Virus record (IMG/VR): IMGVR_UViG_3300022200_000176
Span: 1-34,824 of that record
Reading direction: 5' to 3' (one strand)
DNA: 34,824 nucleotides
Source: a virus
Under the pieces are notes generated by a model. It was not told the origin of the DNA, made no database searches, and was given only the letters and a program-made list of their open reading frames with translations. The translations under genes were made by a program, and so were the position numbers. Below are positions 18,201-24,198 of this stretch, piece by piece (positions within the stretch are counted from its first letter, which is position 1; every line of letters begins with the position of its first letter).

Positions 18201-21200
18201 TTAACTGGATCCCAAACGTGTTGGTGTCCCAAAAATTTGAAATCGTCAATATTCTCAATAGCATCTGTCATTTCATATGCTTCCATGGTTCCATCATCAT
18301 TTGAATCCCAAAACATAAACATATTATTCCATAGCGTTCTTTGGATAATATCTCCACCAGTTATAACAACAGCATCATTTCCTGAATCATTGAAGTTTCT
18401 CAAGACAATAATTCCCCCTGATTCAGTATTTGGAAATTCTGTTGTTAATGGTCTATCCGTTCCATCCCAAACTCCATCATTATAATCAGAACACGCTTGG
18501 AAAGTTTGTAGTGGATGATTCTTCTTTATCCAATCCCAATCAATGCCATCTGTGGTGTGTGGTCCAAGATCCCCAGCAGAATACCAAAGTTGTCCATCTG
18601 TATTGATAACTCCTGCCCCATTGAAACACGTTTCATCATATCCTGTACCTCTGAAATAATCTGCATCGGTTGGGTGTGCTTCTGAGAATCCATTTATCAC
18701 AGTATTCCACCCATCCTCTGTCATCAATATTCTAGCATTGATATGAGCCAGATTTCTTTGTGCTGTTTCTGGATCAATAACCATTTCAAATATTGATTGA
18801 ACTCCCCATGCTGAAGGAACTTCATAAAGAAATTCTGTCAATGGTGGTTGTGGTTGTGCTGTGTTGTTTGCATCACCATAGAGATATAACAATGGTTCCC
18901 AAGTTGCAACCCATGGATCTTTATCTGAGCTGTCAACAATAACTCTTGAGTATCCCATTCTACCCATTCTATCGCCTACGAAAAGTGTATCTTGAGTTGT
19001 TGCGTTTGCCTCATGTCCACTTATGTACGTTGCAACCAAGTATGGATATTCGGTAGGGGAATCAACAGTATAATTTGGATGAAATGGTTTTTCACCAACC
19101 AACCAATCTCTTATGTTTCCCCAATCTGAATACCAGAAATTGAATTGTGTATTGTCACCAACAAATCTCCATTCTGGTGAAACTGCTCTAACATCTGGGC
19201 AACGGTAAAGACCACTTGATCCATCCCAATCCCATTCTGTATTGACTAGCGCACAATATCCAACACCAGCACTTGTCAAGAATACTGAAACGACTCTGTT
19301 TGGATGTGCATCTGGACTGCTATGTGATCCAACTGTTCCATCTTGATTCCAGTCTGGCGTTACTATATTCCCATCATAGTCATACCATGTTGCGCCATCC
19401 CCCAAGTCTTTCCATGATGTGTTGTCCCATAGCACTGGACCTTTGTAATTGGATGCACAAAGAACTAATGTATCAGAAGCAGATGTCACCATTGATACAT
19501 CATTAATCTGTCCATAATCAACTTCCCATACTACCCATTTACATAATCCAGCCGCTTCATCTGTATAGTCAAGTTTATAGAGTGCATATAGCCCTGGTCC
19601 ACCATTTCGAACCATATCCTCATCATCACCATGTAAGTAAACACCCTCTGGATATGTTCCAGCGGCATATTGTGTTTCTGGATATGCATTGGATCTTTCC
19701 CATCTATATCTTCCAGGTGCGGCAACAACACAATCTTTACCATCCCAATCCAATGCTGAAAATCCTATAGAAGAATAATATGATTGTGCAGTATCCCAAG
19801 AAACAGCATTGAATGAAGTATATCTAAGTTCGTCCGTTGGTGTTATTGTTTCCCAAACGTTCAAGCCTTGGACAACACTTTTGACATCCATTTCAAATAT
19901 TCCTCCAAAGGTAGCACTCAATGCGCCTTCGAAATATGAATTCTTCACTGCAATAATATCATTCACATAATAATTTTCAACTTCATCTGATGTTTTTAAT
20001 CCATAATTCCAATTAATAAATGTCTGACCATAATCTTGAGATGCATACACACCAGAAACATCGGCACCAACAAGCACAATAGATTCATCATGTAAAATTG
20101 CCCCACCATGTAGCCAACCACCACCAGGAAATTTTGGAGATACATTTAGATTTGAAGCAAATGGAATTTCTGGATCTGGTCCTGGAACATCTCCACCACC
20201 ATCATCGCCACCATCTCCAGTATCACCAGGGGACCATGGAGTTACGATATTAAATGTTTGTCTTGGTCCAGAAGTTATGCTTGCGTATGTTGGATTGTTT
20301 GGATTGGATTGCCAAGCAATATCTTCACTGACTCTATACCACCAATCACCAGGATGGGTTTCTGGAAAATCCCAATAGCTTTGATATCCCCCTGGAGTGA
20401 AATATATTCCAGCATCAACTAGCTTTTTTATCATCTGACCATAAGCTTGTGGGTTTGATGGGTATGTTCCATCTGGTCCAAGACTAACGTCAAAAGTATT
20501 ATATACATTATTTCTAATTCCAGCAATTAAAAGTAATGAACTATCAGTTGTGGATGGAGTGAATGCTGTTCTGAAACTATTGGCAACTGTTATGACAGAA
20601 TCAACATTCGAATAATTTACATTGTCAAAGAAAAATCCCATGCACGAGTAATCAACAAATTGTGAAGAGTTGTAATTTCCATTGTCGTTATAATCTTCAA
20701 GAATCTTATCACCACTTAATACTGTTTGGATTCCTGCTGAATGAAAAGCATCAACCCATGCATCGTAATATGCATTGAATCCTTCCATTTCAACAGCGGT
20801 ATAGGTGTCAATCGTTTTTCCTAATTGCAATGGGTCTGCATTAAGTGAAGCAATATAATCTGGATCGTCTGTATATGGTTTCCATGAATCTTGATCGTAA
20901 CCATCAAAGAAAACTCCGAACTTAATATTATCAGTGTCTATCGAATATCTATTTGTCAGAGTGTCTATATATGCTGCAGTTAAATTTGCGGCATTGGTGA
21001 TATAAGATTGTGAAACTGCCAACCTTGGATCAACATAACGACAAGAATTATTTAAATCATAAAATCCCCGTCCTGAAGTATCCTTTGCCAATGCTCCAGA
21101 ATTTAAAAATGTCAGATACCATGTTTGTTTGAATAAAGTTTTATTTCCAGTTGGAACACTTGACCACCTTGTGTATAAATTATCCACATCTATATCAATG

Positions 21201-21496
21201 AGAATCAAACCATGAAATCCATCGTCTATTGATTTGTCTATCCAATCAGAAGCTTTTCTTGTTGCTGGAAAAATGTTTTCAGCGTCCATTATCATGACAC
21301 CAGCACTTGACCAATTTTTAACGTATTTGTCAACCCAATCTGAAGTATTCCATTTCATTCGATATGAAGTAGAATCTGCTTCCATATAAACTCGATTGTC
21401 TTTAATCGTTCTTAAATTATAATCTTTTGTAATACATCCGGTCAGAACCATCATTGTTAATAATGCTAACCAAATTCCAGTGAATATTCTTTTCAT
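15287..21496 (-). CDS. Giant multidomain lipoprotein with glycoside-hydrolase-like, beta-propeller and carbohydrate-binding-like regions
   Basis: A 2069-residue protein. The start at 21496 is chosen because GGAG lies 6-7 bases before it and it begins a textbook signal: MKR, a hydrophobic stretch, then the lipobox LTGC with the lipidated cysteine at 21. Residue +2 is Ile, predicting outer-membrane sorting. Residues about 35-415 look like a TIM-barrel glycoside hydrolase-like domain (FFDGYD near 199), followed by a Gly/Asp/Pro linker (419-445). Residues 449-1470 resemble a BNR/Asp-box beta-propeller (SQDYGQTF near 489). Residues 1485-1660 resemble a carbohydrate-binding beta sandwich, and 1680-2010 form a second barrel-like domain (FFDFINYG near 1822). 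It lies alone between a terminator and the next promoter. A Sec-exported lipoprotein is unlikely to be an ordinary tail fibre; surface polysaccharide binding or degradation, or exclusion of other phages, is inferred. Confidence 0.85.
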   Translation of the reverse strand: MKRIFTGIWLALLTMMVLTGCITKDYNLRTIKDNRVYMEADSTSYRMKWNTSDWVDKYVKNWSSAGVMIMDAENIFPATRKASDWIDKSIDDGFHGLILIDIDVDNLYTRWSSVPTGNKTLFKQTWYLTFLNSGALAKDTSGRGFYDLNNSCRYVDPRLAVSQSYITNAANLTAAYIDTLTNRYSIDTDNIKFGVFFDGYDQDSWKPYTDDPDYIASLNADPLQLGKTIDTYTAVEMEGFNAYYDAWVDAFHSAGIQTVLSGDKILEDYNDNGNYNSSQFVDYSCMGFFFDNVNYSNVDSVITVANSFRTAFTPSTTDSSLLLIAGIRNNVYNTFDVSLGPDGTYPSNPQAYGQMIKKLVDAGIYFTPGGYQSYWDFPETHPGDWWYRVSEDIAWQSNPNNPTYASITSGPRQTFNIVTPWSPGDTGDGGDDGGGDVPGPDPEIPFASNLNVSPKFPGGGWLHGGAILHDESIVLVGADVSGVYASQDYGQTFINWNYGLKTSDEVENYYVNDIIAVKNSYFEGALSATFGGIFEMDVKSVVQGLNVWETITPTDELRYTSFNAVSWDTAQSYYSSIGFSALDWDGKDCVVAAPGRYRWERSNAYPETQYAAGTYPEGVYLHGDDEDMVRNGGPGLYALYKLDYTDEAAGLCKWVVWEVDYGQINDVSMVTSASDTLVLCASNYKGPVLWDNTSWKDLGDGATWYDYDGNIVTPDWNQDGTVGSHSSPDAHPNRVVSVFLTSAGVGYCALVNTEWDWDGSSGLYRCPDVRAVSPEWRFVGDNTQFNFWYSDWGNIRDWLVGEKPFHPNYTVDSPTEYPYLVATYISGHEANATTQDTLFVGDRMGRMGYSRVIVDSSDKDPWVATWEPLLYLYGDANNTAQPQPPLTEFLYEVPSAWGVQSIFEMVIDPETAQRNLAHINARILMTEDGWNTVINGFSEAHPTDADYFRGTGYDETCFNGAGVINTDGQLWYSAGDLGPHTTDGIDWDWIKKNHPLQTFQACSDYNDGVWDGTDRPLTTEFPNTESGGIIVLRNFNDSGNDAVVITGGDIIQRTLWNNMFMFWDSNDDGTMEAYEMTDAIENIDDFKFLGHQHVWDPVNEELFFTYSKYNMSICQNKYSFNLATALTTDNITSVVVSQDIATTVSNVNGSTLNQQGSLYVTRDDSTTVKLHYSSFTGSTFTIDSTNGDFLGDEAGVGVAVWVPEEEVQRTGVMKATWNGSDWSFADVDSAGIPDETYGLASQGYESMALIGRRLFLGMRGDGCSGIYYNDLDGAGTWTQCWGPAFSSVEQDLKTFATDGEKLFFASRGGAGNHGGLFVMDDPTNASASAVHASVTRLCNNQNGVDADYALYSDQVPGVLVADNPILNGRYGTDYSANEHIFEPGNLMVDPYNPDNVYMWLSGGENDLADHCGLWYYDASATNGSRFTQLYTDDVSSGLGSNRGAVTFTSSSVFDYPRIVYGTHCAGIRWFQVQPPDTNLVADSEDFDAATWSWSNYDTDIATDPEGGSTATEFTINGSTTGFSQIVTDEITLTGAETIVASIYVKAGDTPTTDIQRLAVYDQTVGSPDGLCYMRFNIDTGVPVYVDSDNIMDYGIESIGDGWYRVHIVVDRWVVSNLQDTYDFRYMPAGDATPDVGGSVILWGSQVEVNVQKVGTYVHTLGGSEVASLFSFDSFPVYSNYQQSTYTEEFTSADYDSIASLDVAQFHFQLFNEDYWTVLTGMTDSLRTRNDDIILLDYFYLWGVSEDWADDPVGSWKRDYYDLVNDNDFYLRDELDVIVPYVLYDDWHNLLVNFSSPAAVDSISNFIVTRINSSGNLDDYTGIFFDFINYGSYPNWPCGAHNGYPDGNCRSVMDLDNDGVVSDTDGPEYLDELAYYQASCDSLVSKIRRGINTDKFIIAVNGLAYRSSSFAGTIDMAMMEYVDSAFPDDATDWENAYDTYANYLSKDILETPLLMWDVKGMAEDGTTPSEGPLIAASLIGAGTATISATNPVAAGGRYPWSLLRSPYGRLDLGFPTDNTAYAIGDTLYRRYTKGYVKLTDITNYPYEYVVVDSTTSTPQILISSDGWPIW

Positions 21497-21610
21497 TACT
21501 TCTCCATTGTTGGTCTCCATATAAAAAACACCCTTTTTTTAAGCTTCTTTACTAAATATCTCCGGCCAATAATAATCTATTAAGAATGATAATAAAATGA
21601 ATCTAGACAC

Positions 21611-21646
21611 AAAAAAAGGCCCTGACATATAATTTTATCAGGACCT
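21611..21646 (-). terminator. Strong Rho-independent terminator
   Basis: On the minus strand AGGTCCTGAT pairs with GTCAGGGCCT over 10 positions (two G-U pairs) around a 10-base loop and is followed by seven T residues. The G-U pairs make it strand-specific. It ends the small-gene cluster after the 108-residue protein gene and isolates the giant lipoprotein gene. The remaining 115 bases up to that gene's start show no clear promoter pair. Confidence 0.88.
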
Positions 21647-21664
21647 AGGAGTATTATCATAATG

Positions 21665-21991
21665 TTAAAGTTTTTTAGGATTAAGTAATTTATATATTCG
21701 ATCTTCAAATTTTCTTCTATGTTTTTCAACCATAGATTTTTCTTTAGAAGTCATTTTATCAACACCCCATTGATCTGTTTCATCTTGCCAATAACCAGTT
21801 CTATTCATCCAATCAATAATTATATGTTTGGCCATTTCTCTAGCAGATATATCCACAGTTTCAAATTTATCCTCTAGATCATTCCATTTCCACTTTTTAA
21901 TGGCCATTTCATTTAACTGATCTCTTGAATGAGTTTTTAAAATCTCATCATTTATTCCAGCCATTCTCAATATTCTTTTTTGTTCAGACAT
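21665..21991 (-). CDS. Small charged phage protein with MSE...AGI N-terminus
   Basis: A 108-residue helical, charged protein. Its first 13 residues (MSEQKRILRMAGI) match an internal start in the gene at 23497-24198 (MSENQRMKELAGI) at 7 of 13 positions. An LNE tripeptide follows at residues 26-28. The C-terminal half is basic (KHRRKFEDRIYKLL). AGGA occurs twice upstream of the ATG. It overlaps the 60-residue protein gene by 8 bases and is the last gene before the terminator at 21611-21646. No family recognised; an internal head protein is one possibility (see findings). Confidence 0.7.
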   Translation of the reverse strand: MSEQKRILRMAGINDEILKTHSRDQLNEMAIKKWKWNDLEDKFETVDISAREMAKHIIIDWMNRTGYWQDETDQWGVDKMTSKEKSMVEKHRRKFEDRIYKLLNPKKL

Positions 21992-22166
21992 TATTTTTTC
22001 CTATTCCTTTACATCTCATAATTGTTTCCCCAAGTTCTATAACTAATCCGTGTGGTAAATTTTCTTCAAGTATATGTAACATATTCAATGGAAACCATGC
22101 TAATTTATTTTCTTTTGCTAATTCTTGTGAGTATTCTCTAATGGCTTGTTCCATTTTGTATGACAT
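21984..22166 (-). CDS. Small hypothetical phage protein, 60 aa
   Basis: A 60-residue protein, MSYKMEQAIREYS at the N-terminus, with an amphipathic helical start and a short hydrophobic middle (LAWFPLNMLHIL). AGGAG stands 5 bases before the ATG, and the stop overlaps the next gene's start by 8 bases, which together support real translation. Function unknown. Confidence 0.6.
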   Translation of the reverse strand: MSYKMEQAIREYSQELAKENKLAWFPLNMLHILEENLPHGLVIELGETIMRCKGIGKNNV

Positions 22167-22202
22167 AAATCTCCTGTCTGTTATGGGTTATTTTGTTCCA
22201 TT

Positions 22203-22481
22203 TTAATCTACATATTTAAGCGCTACATTTATTTGATCAAAAATTTTATCCCATGCTTTTTGAAACCGTTGAAAATTTTTACTTTGATCTGCCTTGTTTT
22301 CAATATCATCCATCATATAATCTTTTATTGCTTGTTCGAATGCACCCAATGATATTTCTATTTCATCTGCTGCAGTTGTTACATCCCTATAACTTGAAAA
22401 TCTTTTAAATGTCAATCCCCGACCTTCTTGTATTACATTAGGATTTAATTTTTCATTTAATTGTCTTATTCTATCTTCCAT
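22203..22481 (-). CDS. Small helical phage protein, 92 aa
   Basis: A 92-residue, almost wholly alpha-helical acidic protein. The N-terminus MEDRIRQLNEKLN contains an LNE site at 8-10 and IQEG at 17-20, both of the (L/I)-x-E form cut by T4-type prohead proteases. GAGG lies 6 bases upstream. Its start shares one base with the stop of the upstream DUF3008-like gene. No family recognised; grouped with its neighbours as possible head-interior proteins by inference. Confidence 0.65.
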   Translation of the reverse strand: MEDRIRQLNEKLNPNVIQEGRGLTFKRFSSYRDVTTAADEIEISLGAFEQAIKDYMMDDIENKADQSKNFQRFQKAWDKIFDQINVALKYVD

Positions 22482-22924
22482 TATTTCCTCGCTCTCGGAT
22501 ATTTTTTATCAAATTGTTTCAATATTTCTTTTGCTTGTTTTTTGTCTATTCTTGTTTTCATAAATTCATCGGCCGATATAATGATCATTTCGGCAGCAAA
22601 ATCATCTGGTTCATTCAAATCAACATTCTTATACAATAATTCAATAAATTTGTCTACATCTAATTTTGCTTCAACAATCATATTCAAAGATTCATTCAAT
22701 CTTTTCATACGTTCATCACGACAATCTATCCAGTCATATGATTCTTTAACCTTTTCTGGTAAGTCATCATGTTTTGTTTTAGCAAAATCTTCCAAATCTT
22801 TTTCACTCATGCTATCGTACATTTCCTTTGCCGCTCCCTGGAGTTCGGAAGCTTTCATTTCTCCACGTTTCGCGGCCAAAGCCATTCCAGCAGCTCTTTG
22901 TTGGTCTTTACTTTTACTTGGCAT
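22481..22924 (-). CDS. DUF3008-like N-terminal domain fused to a helical C-terminal region
   Basis: A 147-residue protein. Residues 1-60 (SKSKDQQRAAGMALAAKRGE near the N-terminus, then EMYDSMSEKDLEDFA and KHDDLPEKV) match the DUF3008 family of small proteins of unknown function, normally only about 60-70 residues long. From residue 73 a second segment begins with MKRLNESLN, the style of start seen in neighbouring small genes, and continues as a mixed helical domain with ADEFMKTRID. AAGGA stands 9-10 bases before the ATG. The segment at residue 73 has no ribosome binding site of its own, so it is read as a fusion. Function unknown. Confidence 0.75.
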   Translation of the reverse strand: MPSKSKDQQRAAGMALAAKRGEMKASELQGAAKEMYDSMSEKDLEDFAKTKHDDLPEKVKESYDWIDCRDERMKRLNESLNMIVEAKLDVDKFIELLYKNVDLNEPDDFAAEMIIISADEFMKTRIDKKQAKEILKQFDKKYPRARK

Positions 22925-22935
22925 AATTTAATTCC

Positions 22936-23133
22936 TTATGATTTCCAATTATTATAAACTTCCATTATAATGTTATATGCTTCTTCTAGTTTCTTTTTAT
23001 TTTTTCCACTTGCATGTCTCAATGCAGTTCGAACTGCCTGGGCCGCATTTTCAACAACTGTTCCAAAACTCTCATTAAGAGTTTCTTCTTGTAATGTTTG
23101 TTTAATTAGTTCTTTTAATTCAGATCTTTTCAT
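22936..23133 (-). CDS. Small phage protein with MKRSELKELIKQ N-terminus
   Basis: A 65-residue protein. The start at 23133 is preferred because AAGGA lies at a proper distance; starts at 23142 and 23193 would add a very basic extension. The N-terminus MKRSELKELIKQTLQEE is an amphipathic helix ending in LQE, a possible prohead protease site, and resembles the short leading helix I associate with many marine phage proteins (memory, not verified). The remainder is helical (AAQAVRTALRHASG, KKLEEAYNIIMEVY). Function unknown. Confidence 0.65.
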   Translation of the reverse strand: MKRSELKELIKQTLQEETLNESFGTVVENAAQAVRTALRHASGKNKKKLEEAYNIIMEVYNNWKS

Positions 23134-23240
23134 TATGTACATCCTTTTTGTTTTTCTTTTCAATCTCTTTTTCAAGATATATTTTTCCACCATCGTGGAG
23201 CTCTTTCCTTCACCTGGAGGAATTCATTACAAACAGTTCC

Positions 23241-23519
23241 TCAATTTTGGGGTTCATCTTCTTTTACGTTAAGACTGTCAACAATAGTTAAATATAATTC
23301 TCCATATGCTTTAACCGTTGATAAATTGATTGGGTTATTAAAATTATCTCTCAAGTATACTTCAAATTTTGCTAAAGCATTTAAAATATCTAAACTTGGT
23401 TTTTGCTTATCCGACATTATAATAGGCTCCTCTATTTTTTTAATTGTGTTTTTTTGTAAAGCCTGTTCGGCTCTATTCTTTAATAATTCTTCTTTACTAG
23501 TCAAGATTTCGCCTTTCAT
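23241..23519 (-). CDS. Small hypothetical phage protein, 92 aa with possible internal start
   Basis: A 92-residue protein overlapping the end of the 233-residue protein gene by 23 bases. The first ATG (23519) has only a weak binding site (GAAG). An in-frame ATG at 23417 (MSDKQKPSLDIL) is preceded by GAGGAG at an ideal 9-base spacing and would give a 58-residue product. The longer form adds a charged helix (KEELLKNRAEQALQK). Either or both may be made. No family recognised. Confidence 0.6.
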   Translation of the reverse strand: MKGEILTSKEELLKNRAEQALQKNTIKKIEEPIIMSDKQKPSLDILNALAKFEVYLRDNFNNPINLSTVKAYGELYLTIVDSLNVKEDEPQN

Positions 23520-24198
23520 CTTCTATACGGGTATATTTTAAATGAGACCATGCTTTACGCAGTCCGTCATTTATTTTATATAATCGAGTTACATGAGCCC
23601 AATCATCCTCAGCAGTTTCTTTATCATGCTCTGTCTTTATTTTTTTTAGCATACTAGAAATTTCCTTAGTTATACTTAAGGCTAATTTGTATTCTACATC
23701 GAATTTTTGAGATTGATATTTTGTTACTTCTTGTATACCAGCCAGCTCTTTCATTCTTTGATTTTCTGACATATTATTTTCCTTTTTTAATTGCATAAGG
23801 CCCTTCATCTTTGATGATCCATAAACATTATAATAAGTATAATCACTATTCGGAATATAATAATACTTCCCGACTTTGTACGCATCTTTATATGGTTCTG
23901 ATTTTAATTCACCCTTTATCTTAACCTTTTTTCCATTCTTTTCCATATATGATTTCATTGCTTTAATGCCATCATTCTTTTTGAAAGAATAGAGAACATC
24001 ATTTGGGTTTATTAAATACATTGTAACTGGTGGAGTATAAAATTCAATGCCATCGAGTCTTCTGAATTTTTTGGACATTTCCTTTCTTACTCTCCAAGCA
24101 CCAAAAACCGTATCGTACCAAGATGGGAACTTTGCTTCATATCCCATTTCTTTATTGACTGAATTGCCAATCGCCTTTACATCATCAATCATTGCCAT
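23497..24198 (-). CDS. Two-part phage protein after gp6; C-terminal part may be translated separately
   Basis: A 233-residue protein. Residues 1-142 are a compact, Lys/Tyr-rich domain (PPVTMYLINPNDVLYSF, YYYIPNSDYTYYNVYG) of unknown family. At residue 143 a segment beginning MSENQRMKELAGIQE starts a helical, charged region of 91 residues that looks like the free-standing small proteins downstream. GGAG 10 bases before the first ATG lies in the end of the gp6 gene, with a one-base overlap (TAATG). A good internal ribosome binding site precedes Met143. It may be a fusion of two formerly separate genes. Virion localisation is inferred from position. Confidence 0.7.
   Translation of the reverse strand: MAMIDDVKAIGNSVNKEMGYEAKFPSWYDTVFGAWRVRKEMSKKFRRLDGIEFYTPPVTMYLINPNDVLYSFKKNDGIKAMKSYMEKNGKKVKIKGELKSEPYKDAYKVGKYYYIPNSDYTYYNVYGSSKMKGLMQLKKENNMSENQRMKELAGIQEVTKYQSQKFDVEYKLALSITKEISSMLKKIKTEHDKETAEDDWAHVTRLYKINDGLRKAWSHLKYTRIEDERRNLD
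23770..23785 (-). promoter_or_regulatory. Internal ribosome binding site and start inside the 233-residue gene
   Basis: AAAGGA followed by AAATAAT and ATG at 23772 gives a properly spaced Shine-Dalgarno site in frame at codon 143. The following residues match the real N-terminus of the protein at 21665-21991. This suggests a second, 91-residue product, but no experiment is available. Confidence 0.45.

Noticed and set aside
15287-21496. Reading the 2069-residue protein as an ordinary tail spike
   Set aside because: The ribosome binding site places the start directly at a signal peptide with lipobox, which is not compatible with cytoplasmic tail assembly.
23220-23250. Short GAGGAA/TTCCTC inverted repeat
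   Set aside because: Only 6 bases of stem with a long loop and no U tract; too weak to call a terminator.
21925-23541. Plus-strand open frames across the small-gene cluster
   Set aside because: They mirror the minus-strand genes, lack binding sites, and have Phe/Ser/Leu-rich compositions typical of antisense frames.
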